From NCBI GenBank assembly GCA_022266195.1, contig WHVY01000004.1, forward strand, positions 6,279,501 through 6,343,500: 64,000 bases of DNA. The letters are read 5' to 3'. A program made the position numbers and the translations under genes. Shown one piece after another: positions 34,178 to 44,028 of this stretch (position 1 is its first letter; each line of letters opens with the position of its first letter). The notes beneath the pieces are model-generated. The model had not been told where the DNA came from, did not search any database, and was given only the letters and a program-made list of their open reading frames with translations. The DNA comes from Tetranychus cinnabarinus (Eukaryota > Arthropoda > Arachnida > Trombidiformes > Tetranychidae).

Positions 34178-34636
34178 ATGGCGCGAACCAAACAGCAAAT
34201 GAAGCCTCCTCAAAAGGCTCGTAAATCAGTTACTCCATGGAAGGATTTGAAACGTAAATTGGAAACCAAACGGGGCAAAGGCTCCGGTAAAGGCCTTAAA
34301 CCTGCTGAAGCAGCGGATACTGGTGTAAAAAGGAGACATCGATATCGACCTGGCACAGTTGCCTTAAGAGAAATTCGACGATACCAAAAGCGCACAGAGT
34401 TATTGGTGCCCAGACTACCATTCCAGCGTTTGGTTCGTGAAATTGCTCATCAGTTTGAATACGAGGAACTCAAATTTCAATCAGCTGCTCTCAGTGCTCT
34501 TCAAGAAGCTGCAGAGGCCTATCTTGTCCGTCTTTTTGAGGACACACAGCTTTGTGCTATTCATGCTAAAAGAATAACCATCATGGCTAGGGACATGCAA
34601 TTAGCATTGCGCATTAGAGGTGAACGAATCGGCTAA
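34178..34636 (+). CDS. Divergent histone H3 variant, probable CENP-A (cenH3)
   Basis: Complete intronless gene of 152 residues. The histone fold is clearly H3: H-R-Y-R-P-G-T-V-A-L-R-E-I-R-R-Y-Q-K at 54-71, then L-P-F-Q-R-L-V-R-E-I-A, L-F-E-D-T-Q-L-C-A-I-H-A-K-R and the end R-I-R-G-E-R-I-G. It differs from canonical H3 in ways typical of centromeric H3. The tail before H-R-Y-R-P-G is 14 residues longer and unrelated after A-R-T-K-Q, apart from one A-R-K-S. Loop 1 (H-Q-F-E-Y-E-E-L-K-F) is one residue longer than H3's Q-D-F-K-T-D-L-R-F. Scattered core changes include A-L-R-I-R-G for A-R-R-I-R-G. A Trp in loop 1, common in CENP-A, is absent. The alternative is another specialised H3 variant. It is head-to-head with the 490-aa acidic protein gene. 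Confidence 0.9.
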   Translation: MARTKQQMKPPQKARKSVTPWKDLKRKLETKRGKGSGKGLKPAEAADTGVKRRHRYRPGTVALREIRRYQKRTELLVPRLPFQRLVREIAHQFEYEELKFQSAALSALQEAAEAYLVRLFEDTQLCAIHAKRITIMARDMQLALRIRGERIG

Positions 34637-34740
34637 ACGACGATAATTTGTTGTACAAGGGATTTCTGTAAAGTTTTGTTTCATTTTCATATTCACACAA
34701 CAAACTGAGGAGTATCTTTTCTGATCTCAACCATCAAATT

Positions 34741-35562
34741 GACTTCCAAGACTTATTTTTCAAATGCCAAAAAGACTATCAGTTACTCGCAAAACTCCAA
34801 TCCGTCGATCAATTAATAGTACCACCGCTTAAACAACTATTTTCAACAAAATGGTCAAGTTTTCAATCCCTAATCAAATCTTCACTATATGCCTTCTGTT
34901 TCTCCATTCACCATCATGGTCTACAACTTCACTAGACTTGCTCTAGCTACTTCTCCTATACCAAAAATGAATGAATCTCGGCCATTAAATGCAGAGTTTT
35001 CTTCAATCAAATTTGTTCTATCCGGGAGTTGTGTATCGGACAAGTCAGAAGATTCCACTAAATGTGATACTTCAAGACAATTTATAAGGATTTGAAGCAA
35101 TCATTATAGAACCTTAACTTATCCTTAATTTATCCATCTAATTTAACAAGTCGACTTGGACAAACTAATTTAACAACATTGTCGAATGGAAGATAGCATT
35201 GAACATTTGGATTGTTATCACAGATGATCAGCAAAGTAACTTTAGGCCTTTTTAATTGATCGATAGATTTTCATTACATTGATTTTTAGATAACCTTCAC
35301 GTTTTGTAAGTCAACATGTTGTAATCCAAACGATAGATAATATCGTCTTGTATCAAATTTTTTAAATACAAATTACATCATAATCTGTCATTATTATTTG
35401 TTGTTTCATTTCCATCTAAATTACAATAATATAAGCAGTAAATGTTTATCGTTTCAATTTACAGCTCTGCTTTTTTTCGCTACATTTTTTAATTAACATC
35501 TCAATTAATTTGTAACATTGTTAAAGAAAAACAGTCAGCATAATTACTCATAACAGTTTCCA
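34741..35562 (+). pseudogene. Decayed inverted copy of the 490-aa gene's 3' end
   Basis: Right arm of the inverted duplication. On the plus strand it reads from the docking region (R-L-S-V-T-R-K-T-P-I-R-R-S-I-N) through N-K-M-V-K-F-S-I-P to the same C-terminal end (F-I-R-I, stop at 35095), then continues into the matching 3' flank. Breaks: a TAA after S-T-T-A near 34830, damage at the S-P-G-I-Y-F segment, and a frame break near 34885. The last 60 or so codons are open but have no proper start. It begins about 100 bases after the H3 variant stop, so the H3 variant transcript may read into it. Confidence 0.85.
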
Positions 35563-36230
35563 GTTTCAGTTACCCAGAACAGTAACAGTGTAAACGGTTG
35601 ATATTTTGCCACATTTATAAAATTTGCCGCTTTTCTGTTTTAATGCGCGTCAATGTTTCAAATTTCACTGGAATGCAGTAATGAGCGATGTTATCGTTTT
35701 CAATAATAACTATCGATATTTTGTCTCGCGATATGATCGATATGCCTCACTTGGTATCGATTATTTGCTCAGTCGAGAAACAAATAGAAACCAAAGCCAG
35801 CTGAATTTAACCAGCTCGTTCAAATTTCTAGTCTTTAGCTTCGCTTGGCCCGAGCCAGCTCAAGCTAAGAGCCAAGAAAGTTGTGGCTTATGGTTGAATT
35901 TGGCTGGAATTATTCAAAAAACGAATTTGATAAATTTTTCTTTGAAAGAGGTTCCACGAAAAACCGACCCTCGTCAATTTAAAACTGGACAAATCGAGGT
36001 CCAAGTTAAAACTTCGATCGCCTTTTGTTCAGCTATGGAAGCAGATTTTTTCTCGAAACTTATTTTACTAATTTATTTTTTGATGATCAACCACAAAAAG
36101 CACTTAAAGATCAATTTCATTTTGCAGTTAAACCGATCGCATTCTGTCATCGGTGAAACTTACCACGCTTATGTAAATATTTTTCGCACACATCAACGAC
36201 TGAACGCTTTTTTCAATCCAACAACAGTTC
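35563..36230. other. Stretch with a chance open frame
   Basis: A plus-strand frame is open from about 35624 to 36256, but it has mixed composition, no family match, and runs into the end of the inverted-repeat element starting at 36231. I do not call it a gene. Nothing else is seen. Confidence 0.5.
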
Positions 36231-37149
36231 TTAACCCTCCGTTGCTACTCTTATGATTTTTTGTGCTCATTCAACTTCAAAACTTAATATTAAAAAAATT
36301 TATAGATTTTTGCTTTTGGTTTATTGTCAATCACAGTCATAGGTCCATGCATCAGAGCAATAAAAAGACCCTTTCATTTTTTGGCCACTTTTTTGCTTTT
36401 TTGTAAAAACTTGCAAAAAGGGTAACTTATCGCAAAAATTGTATGGTAATGCAATAAAAATACACAATAATCCAATTGGAAACAAATTGATGAATTATTA
36501 TTGTTGTATATAATTTAATATTTTAACTATTCACTAATTTATTAAAACAACTAATTGAAAAGTTTGATTTTATCACAAAAAGTATTGAAAAACTGAGAAT
36601 TGAAATTTTTTGTTGCAGAAATGAAAATCGCAAGACTAAAAATTTTGACCAAAAACAAAAATTGAAAAGTCCAAAAGACAAAAAGGAAGAATCAACTGCG
36701 AACTAACAAAGGAGCCCCAAAAAAACAAAAAGCAATAAAATTTAAAATTACAGTCACCCTTCCGAAACTGCACTATTTTTTCAATGGTCTCTATAAAGGA
36801 GTTAGATCTACTTTCGCATTTCGTCGATTTTTGATTCAATTTTCTTTCTTGAAATATCAATCCAAAAACTCGCGAAATCAGCTTAAAGCAACATTTTAGG
36901 TTAAATTTGGTCTATTAAGGAAGATTGAAAATCGTGAAATATGTTGCCCGACCAATAGTGTAAATGAGCTATTTCACGAGAAGTGCAGTTTCAGAAGGGT
37001 GACTGTACATTTTGGCCAGTAAGGGTCACTCTTTCCTTTTTTGCAACTTTTTTTCCCTCTTATGCATTCTATTGTTTTATTGCACCGGACATTTTTTCAC
37101 AAGAGTAGAGTTCTTGTGACTTTATTTAAGAGTAGCAATGGAGGGTTAC
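36231..37149. mobile_element. piggyBac-like miniature element (host of a nested MITE)
   Basis: Left end TTAA (36231-36234) followed by a 19-base terminal repeat CCCTCCGTTGCTACTCTTA (36235-36253). The right end is its reverse complement with one change (37127-37145) followed by TTAC. TTAA plus CCC-starting ends is the pattern of piggyBac-type elements. It is about 0.9 kb long and no transposase frame is visible, so it is non-autonomous. A Tc1/mariner-like MITE lies within it. Confidence 0.6.
36751..37005. mobile_element. Tc1/mariner-like MITE with TA target sites
   Basis: 255-base element flanked by TA on both sides (36749-36750 and 37006-37007). Terminal inverted repeats of 24 bases begin CAGTCACCCTTC and end GAAGGGTGACTG, with one mismatch (CCG against CTG). 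CAGT ends and TA duplications are typical of Tc1/mariner. It has no coding capacity and is nested in the 36231-37149 element. Confidence 0.75.
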
Positions 37150-37184
37150 AGTGTTGTAATTTTAGCCATTGACCTAAAAACTTG

Positions 37185-37512
37185 GAGTTTCAATATTTCG
37201 GGAATGGTAACATCTACAATCACCGTTCTTGAGCAAACATTAGATTTTATTATGGACTACGATATATTGAAATATTAAATTATTGAAGATTCTACAAAAA
37301 AAGTTATAGCATTGTATTATTTTTATTGTCAGATTTGAGTCTTGATTTATAAAGGTAAACACAAATGCATTAGAAGGATCTTCATTATTCAATGGATTAG
37401 CTCAGCTTCTGTTCAGTATTCAGTCATATACTGTTATAGTCCATAATGAAATTTAATCTTTGGTGAAAGAATGGTGACTGTATATGAGGCCATTCTCGAA
37501 ATATATTTCGAG
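37185..37512. mobile_element. Inverted-repeat element related to the MITE
   Basis: Imperfect inverted arms of about 75-80 bases (roughly 37185-37262 and 37436-37512). Within the arms, TA-CAATCACCGTTC on the left (37215) and GAATGGTGACTG-TA on the right (to 37482) echo the neighbouring MITE's ends. Further in, CAAACATTAGATTTTATTAT pairs with the arm carrying CATAATGAAATTTAATCTTTG. The similarity continues outward past the TA, so the true ends are uncertain. Confidence 0.6.
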
Positions 37513-37527
37513 AATGGCCTCATATAC
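37480..37527. repeat. Perfect 48-base palindrome
   Basis: Left arm 37480-37503 and right arm 37504-37527 are exact reverse complements with no spacer (centre CGAAATA/TATTTCG). It overlaps the right end of the inverted-repeat element just upstream. Confidence 0.95.
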
Positions 37528-37566
37528 TTGATAACTCATAATAACTCATATACTTGATGACCTCAT

Positions 37567-37602
37567 AAACTTTGAACATCAATATATTGATGTTCAAAGT
37601 TT
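37567..37602. repeat. Perfect 36-base palindrome
   Basis: Arms 37567-37584 and 37585-37602 are exact reverse complements with no spacer (centre CATCAATA/TATTGATG). It starts 40 bases after the 48-base palindrome and is unrelated in sequence. Between them are short repeated words ATACTTGAT and ATAACTCAT. Confidence 0.95.
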
Positions 37603-37648
37603 TAAGGCCAATGGCTAATATCAAGAGAACTAACAAGAGAAAAAATTA

Positions 37649-37676
37649 TTAATTATTAATTATTATTATTAATATT
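37649..37676. repeat. ATT/TAA-rich microsatellite
   Basis: Impure tandem ATTATTA units just after the palindromes. Confidence 0.7.
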
Positions 37677-37684
37677 CAATGCAT

Positions 37685-37960
37685 TATTTGTGCAAACAAT
37701 TTCTATCGACAAATATAATAAGTTTTAGATCTCTAACTCATATGGTCATCGAAAGTGGTCAGTTCAACTGAAGATCGAACTTATCTGTTTTACACAAATA
37801 GCAAAGTTCTATTTCTCAAAATGAATACATTTCCTTGTTGGTCATCAAAAGTTTCATCCGTACTGTGAGTTTGATGAAAAAATTTGCTTCCATAATTTTA
37901 CAAAAAGCTTTGCAAGTTTAAACTTCGAACGCGATTTTCTCGAAAACTGTTCAGAGAAAT
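37685..37960. repeat. Dispersed repeat, copy related to 50165-50400
   Basis: Diverged match in the same orientation to the inside of the element at 49.9-50.5 kb. Shared blocks include CAACAATTT-TATCGAC-AA, TAAGTTT-A-CTCTAACT, AACTGAA-A-CGAA, and GAGTTTGATGAAAAA followed by TGCTTCCATAATT. It is probably a non-autonomous transposon remnant. Confidence 0.6.
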
Positions 37961-39880
37961 CTTTAAATCGCACGTTTGAACTCAGTTTTTATTCCCCTAC
38001 AAATTAACAGAATCTCAGTTTGAAAGAAATTGATTTTTACCCGTTATTGCCCATTTGTGTCTTTTAAGTAACAACTACCTATGTAAACTTATGTTTGTTT
38101 TTAACTGTATTGATATTTATGATACTTTATAGTTACATTGTACTCTTTATTGTACCTTAAATGTATTTTAAGTAACCCCACAGATCTTAATTTGACTTCA
38201 TAATATTGAATAATCGTTTGAATAATAGTTTTCGCTGCTTCTTATTAAGTAACCAGATTTTCTTATACCTCGAGTCAATTTATCAATTGATTCTGATTTT
38301 TCTTTTTGTAACTAGGTTCATGAAGCTTGAATACAGTTTAACCGTCAGATGTTATAATAATTTACACAAAATTCAATGGCCAATTCAATTGTTTTAAGAG
38401 ATCACGTATTGTTGAATTATCATCATACTTCTGACTTTTCCTTTGTGACTGTGACATACACTGTAAATGTGACAATTTTGTGACGATGGGATTTGTGTTT
38501 CTTATTTTGTTTGTTATCAAATATAAATGTCAAATCGCTGGCTAAGAACGAAGAGTCTTGCTCTCACCTTTCAACCCAGCAATATGTTTATTGGCATTAA
38601 CAATTAAAATTTACTAGCATTTTATATTTATTTTCAATTGTAATCTAAATTTCATTAATTAAAAATTAAATAACTTTAACTTCATTTGAGTTATTTTTTT
38701 GTACAAAAGATGGCGATTAGCGAAACATTAACACAAACCATTATCCCTCCCTTAAGCATATGTTTGATGGCTCTTTTTGATAATAATTTTTATGCTTTTT
38801 AACAACTTTTGTGATCTTTTTGTATTAATTGTGATTTATTTTTGATTGGTATTAATTTATGAGCCACTTAAGCAGTATTTTCACTATGTCATGATCATTA
38901 TTCCACCTTTATTTTGATGTTGTGCGAAAACACAGCTCAGATTCACATGAGATGACAAAGTTTTAGTTTGTTTTGTTCATTGTGAAGTTAATCGTATCAC
39001 CATTGGTAAATTTCACCGTTTTTACTTCAATTGTTTATTGTTGTCGATGTATTTTCTTCCATTTTGAATTATTATTTCACCTGATCGTATTTTTTGAATT
39101 CCTTTCTAATCAAAAATTATGTCTACGGTTTAACATTGCGTTCCAATCCGATTACCATCAATATTATGTTCAAAGGTAAATCATGATAAGTTCAAACTTA
39201 TGCTTTTTATCTACAGCATGACATTGTTACCTAATTTTTAGTCGCATTGTACTCTTGGTGATATTTTATTGTACGTGAATTGAAAGGAAATTTCAGTCTC
39301 CATGAAATACCACTTTTCATGATTAATATAGTGTGATATTTATTATCTGATTAATGTGTTTTAAATAACCACATAGAGCATCATTTGATTTTGCATGCGA
39401 ATAATGAGTTTCTCTGTGAAATATAATAAAACCTTGATTTTAACTACTTCTTTAGTGCAAACAAATTTTCTTCCATGATAAGTTATTTATTATTTTATTG
39501 TAATTTCTAATTCTTTTAATTTGTCCCTAGATTAACGAGACTCGAGTACAATTTGGTGGTCATATAATTTACGCAACTTATTACTTAAATAAAGTCAGAG
39601 TAACTAATGGTCAAAAGATTTATTTGGAGGATCTGAAACTTGCATCTGATTGATTCTGAAATTGTTAAACTGTCATGATACTTCTGACTTTGAATTTCTA
39701 TTATGATAAAAACTGATCTTAATCATTGCCACATGAATTGATGACGATTCAGGTTCTTTCCGAGTAAAATGGAAAAGTAACAACTATTCTGATCAACTGT
39801 GAACTTATTGGTATCTCAACGCTTATATCTGTGCAAAACTAGTAATTCTAAGTACTCGTAAACCGTTTGGTGCAAATATC
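37961..39880. other. Region upstream of the FLVCR-like gene with a diverged duplication
   Basis: No supported gene. Segments around 38120-38440 and 39240-39690 look like an old direct duplication: both have ATTGTACTCTT, then TTTTAA-TAACC-CA, then GAATAAT, then ATTTTCTT, and end near ATACTTCTGACTTT. The stretch must contain the promoter and 5'UTR of the transporter gene. Confidence 0.5.
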
Positions 39881-41203
39881 ATGGAAATTAGGTTATCAAA
39901 GCTGCGATTCTTAATCCTGTTTCTTCATTGTGTCACTGTTTTACATATTAATTCACAATGGACACAATTCCAGGTCATTGCTGACGTTTGTCGTGCCTAC
40001 TTCAATGTTTCCAACTCCGCTTTGGATTTAACCGTAACAATCTGGTATCCCGTCTACATGGCTGGTTGTTTCATATCAGCTATATGTTTGGACAAAATTG
40101 GAATAAGATTCTGTATTTTAAGTGCTTCTCTGGCTAACCTTCTAGGTTCGGGTATCAAATACCTTTCCATTATTTACACAAACTTCGTTCTTGTTTGTTT
40201 CGGCCAAGCTTTAGCTTCTGTTGGTCAAGTTTTCACTTTTTTCTTGCCGGTTTGTATTGCTTCAACTTGGTTCCCAGCAGAGATAGCTTCAACCATTACA
40301 GCAGTTGCGCTTTTTCCCATTTACATTGGAGGTGGTCTGGGTTACCTTTTACCTACAGTTCTAGTTCCCAATGATACTAAACCAGAGGTTCAGGAAGCTG
40401 ACTTGAAACGATTTCACCTCATTTTTACTGTTTCGGCTGGCATAATTTTTTTCATGAATTTAATCTTTTTCAAAAATAAACCTAAATATCCGCCAAGTCT
40501 TGCTTCAGTCAAAGCTTCTGTCAACGCAACCGGATTTTTTAGCGCTTGGAAATCCATCATCACAAATCGGAACTCTAATTATATTTTGATCAGCTATACT
40601 TTACTCCAATCAATAACTAACGTCCTGCTTTCATTATTGAGTCCAATGATGGAGAGATATTTTCCTGGAGATAACTCTTTCATTGGTATCACAGGAGCTG
40701 CTGTTGCAGTTTTAAGTATCCCTGGGTCTGCTACATTGGCTTGGATAACCGATAAAACCCGAAAGTACAAACTGATTACCCTGGTCATATGTTTATTGCT
40801 GTTTCCATTATTTGGATTGTTCATCTTTTCATTGGAAATCAAGAATAAGATCGCAACTTTTCTTGTAACTCTTTGTCTTGGTCTTGTTGTAGAAGGTACT
40901 TACCCAATCGGAATGGATTTCATTGTCCAGGCTAACTATCCGATGTCAGAATCCATTTGCGCCACTCTTCTTATGTTCTGTAATCAAGGAGTCAGTTGGG
41001 GTTCAACCGAGGCAATATCTTATCTTCTGCACAATTATAATTTATTATACAGTTTTGCTCCTATTGCTTTAATGCTGGTGATAGCTCTAATTTCAGGCTT
41101 TTTTACCAAAGACACTCTCAATCGTGATGCTGCGAATGCCGAATCTTCCACTTTATCTTCGTCAGCACCCAGTCCGAACTATTCATCTACCACACTTGAG
41201 TAA
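39881..41203 (+). CDS. FLVCR-like major facilitator transporter (SLC49 family)
   Basis: Complete intronless gene of 440 residues with about 12 membrane segments and short loops. It starts R-L-S-K-L-R-F-L-I-L-F-L-H-C and then has Q-W-T-Q-F-Q-V-I-A-D-V at TM1, as in FLVCR (Q-W-I-Q-Y). TM2 is followed by C-L-D-K-I-G-I-R, the SLC49 form of the MFS loop (L-D-R-F-G-L-R). F-F-L-P-V-C-I-A-S-T-W-F and L-G-Y-L-L-P-T-V-L-V-P-N also fit the family. Vertebrate members move haem or choline/ethanolamine across the plasma or mitochondrial membrane; the substrate here cannot be told from sequence. The last 35 residues are a Ser/Thr/Pro-rich cytosolic tail. It is shorter than human FLVCR1 (555), mainly at the N-terminus. 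A gene without introns might be a retrocopy, but several neighbours are intronless too. Confidence 0.93.
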   Translation: MEIRLSKLRFLILFLHCVTVLHINSQWTQFQVIADVCRAYFNVSNSALDLTVTIWYPVYMAGCFISAICLDKIGIRFCILSASLANLLGSGIKYLSIIYTNFVLVCFGQALASVGQVFTFFLPVCIASTWFPAEIASTITAVALFPIYIGGGLGYLLPTVLVPNDTKPEVQEADLKRFHLIFTVSAGIIFFMNLIFFKNKPKYPPSLASVKASVNATGFFSAWKSIITNRNSNYILISYTLLQSITNVLLSLLSPMMERYFPGDNSFIGITGAAVAVLSIPGSATLAWITDKTRKYKLITLVICLLLFPLFGLFIFSLEIKNKIATFLVTLCLGLVVEGTYPIGMDFIVQANYPMSESICATLLMFCNQGVSWGSTEAISYLLHNYNLLYSFAPIALMLVIALISGFFTKDTLNRDAANAESSTLSSSAPSPNYSSTTLE

Positions 41204-43213
41204 ACAAGTTAAATTCTAGTCAAATATTTCACCATAATGCATAACTCTTGCAAATCTGATAGTTTTAACGAGCTCAGAGCAATGATTATTTTTGAAAAAG
41301 CTGTTATCAGTTTCTCATCGGAAAATTTGCCTTACAACTGTTGGAATTTTCAATATTACATTATTTTTAATATTTATTGCCAACTTTCATCGCTTTTTAT
41401 ATTGTAAACCATCTTTAGATGATATTTAGCTCTTGTTACATTAACTTTGCTCAACATATCTATTTTATGAGAAAATGTAAATAATATGACGAACAATGAT
41501 AGATATGTTGGAAATATCATTACAAACAAGTCATTAAAATCTAAATTCATGATGCAAAAAACCTTTAAAAATTATCGTCGTTCATTTTAGTTCTTTAAGA
41601 ACATAACATGTCAGATTGAGACAAAAAATGAGGATTTAAAAGGTCTAACACTATTAGACTTTTTGTTAGACTATTTGGTCTAATCTAATCTATATGTAAT
41701 TGGTCAGCTCATAAAGATGAGTAAATTATTCATAAAATTTCAGTTTATTGAGTAGTTCTGTAATAGACTTAGGAGAATAAGGAATAGCCTAATGACTCGT
41801 TACATTAATGAACTTTTAACAGTTTAACAGTGGTGAGATCGGATGTGGTCCATATTGGTTAACCTTTTTCTTTGCTGATTTTTTCCATTTCGGATTTGGG
41901 TATTTTCAAAGTGAACAGTAATGACCTGTTTGCTGTATTGCTATGATTCCTGTTGTGTTTTGATTTATTAATTTTTTAAGCGATATTTTATGTTAAAAAT
42001 TGGAAGGCTGATGTCCTTAGCAATCAGCTGCAATAACATTTTCAGATTGGTACAGACTTAAGATGGATGGTTTTTATTGATTTTTGTTTTATTTAAGGCT
42101 TCAAAATATTTATGATCCACTGAAGAATAAGTAAATTGCGTTCTCTTTTAAATAATTCAGCGATTTTGGTTGGTAATTATTAAATAAAATGAATGAACCA
42201 TAAATAATTCCAGGGACAATTGTCTGAGAAAATATTGTATTCTCATTGTTACCTTGGAAAGACCATGTAAAAGGATTAGACGGAACCGTTTGAATATCAA
42301 TTTGGTATATTTCTCACTTTATTTTACACCTGAATTGATAATTTGTAAATAAATTGGATACAACAGAGTACGGATAACGTATATAAATAGCTTCATTTCA
42401 GATAAACTCTTTATAAATTTATTAATAAATTACATTCAATTTTGATTAATTAATATTTTATACTTTTAGCTGTTAATATGTAATCAAATTTCAATAGTTA
42501 ATCTTAATTTACTAATGATGAATGGCAAGGTGAAATGGTGCAAGAAGGAAAAGAAAAACAACAGAGTTGATTGAGATAATTTCATTGAAACAAAGTCAAT
42601 TGATTAAACGGACAATTAGGATAAGTAGTAATTGACCAAATTAGTTCTCAATCGGGAACCAATTAATTTGTTTTTCATCAGCAAGGCGAGAAGGCAAAGA
42701 TTTGAGGTAAAGATGATACAAAAAAAGGAGGTAGATTTGATGCTATTGAACACAAGGTTGGAGTAGAAAAGCAATAATCAATTTTATAGCTTGTTTTTAG
42801 TTGATGGCAATTAATGAATTGATCAGTTAGGTAACTGAGTTAACTGGTTAATTACAATTGCAATTTGTTGACCAGATTGATGGTTACCAGTTTTGACTGA
42901 GATGCGAACGATGTTAATACTTCCAATGAAACATTTGTTCAGGAAATCCGTTTAATTATTTGGGAAACCATAAGCCAATAATTCATTCTGATGGTAAACG
43001 ATCCATAATTGGTAAATAGTGATAACCGGTTAATGGGAAGTATTTTCCTGTGATGTGAGAATCATAATGAACAATTCGAATCCGGCAAACTGGAATGTTA
43101 CTGGATAATTGTCATTCAACTGGTGAAGTAATTTAGTATCTGTTTATTTCCAGAAGTAAATGCATAAAACAGTTTGTTGTATGAATCAATCATAATTTGC
43201 TTCCAAGAATCTC
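41204..43213. other. Intergenic between the transporter and the membrane-protein gene
   Basis: No supported gene. A cluster of short GTCTAA/TTAGAC words in both orientations occurs at about 41640-41690. The rest is AT-rich and holds the 3'UTRs of the two converging genes. Confidence 0.6.
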
Positions 43214-44028
43214 CTAGGAATAGCCAATTATGATTTCATTTGGCGGTCTTGAGCTACTTCGAGGATTATTTAGCGATCCTAGTGTTGTTCTTGGACTATT
43301 ATCGCTTGATATTGTGGTAATTGTTCGAGGTGATGATGATTCTCTTGTACTTCGTCGTTGGCTTGATGATGGTACAGTTGCATATAGTCGAGCATCATCA
43401 ATTGGTGGCGTCAAATTATCATTATCGTTGCTATTAACAAGGCTGTTAGTGATATTACTATTTACAATTAAATTATTATTGGGACTGTTGTTACTGTCAG
43501 CGTTTCTAGTGGCATTAGAGCTATTATTTGATGTATTTGCTTGATTAGACAATGAATTATTGAGTGTAGAGGAATCTTGTCGAGACGATTGTTGGGGTGA
43601 TTGGGATTGTGAATGTGAATGATGATGTCGAGGTGACACCAGTAAAGGTTGATATTGACTATCAAGGTGAGTCTGTGTGTGTCCGCCCCCACCGACGGAG
43701 GTTAAAGTGGTTGTCAAAGGATGAGGGTATCTGTTTGGTTGATGGGCATGAGAATGATGTAAATGGTGATGCTGATGGTGACCATTAGGTCCGTGATTTA
43801 ATGTTGTTTGACTGGTGGGTACACTTATATCCAGTGGATCTAATGTAGTGTCCCGGTGGGCTTCATAGGAAATATCTGATATAGGTGAGACCAAAGGCGC
43901 TGTTTCCTTAAGTAAACGAATAGCTCGGCGTTTTTGAACATACAAACGTATGGATAAGACTAGAAAAATGGTCAAAAAGGTTCCCAAAAATGAGACCAGA
44001 AAATACAAGACCAGACGTTCTTTGTTTC
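43214..44028 (-). CDS. Single-pass membrane protein, last exon (TM and His/Asn/Ser-rich tail)
   Basis: Exon follows a pyrimidine-rich acceptor (CTTTTTCCAG) and starts in phase 1. It encodes 270 residues: a short lead N-K-E-R, one strong membrane segment (about 23 hydrophobic residues, L-V-L-Y-F-L-V-S-F-L-G-T-F-L), then the basic Y-V-Q-K-R-R-A-I-R, which places the long remainder in the cytosol. The tail opens with a short conserved-looking piece (L-L-K-E-T-A-P-L-V-S-P-I-S-D-I-S-Y-E). After that it is low complexity: a His-rich run, Gln/Ser, then Asn/Ser-rich, with S-P and R-R-S-T sites. It ends I-I-I-G-Y-S. It looks like the end of a surface receptor or adaptor. I do not recognise the family. 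Confidence 0.75.

Noticed and set aside
35624..36256. 210-codon plus-strand open frame
   Set aside because: No family match, mixed composition, no splice or promoter support, and its end runs into the terminal repeat of a mobile element.
43230..43544. Leu/Val/Ser-rich plus-strand frame
   Set aside because: Antisense of the Asn/Ser-rich tail of the minus-strand membrane protein.
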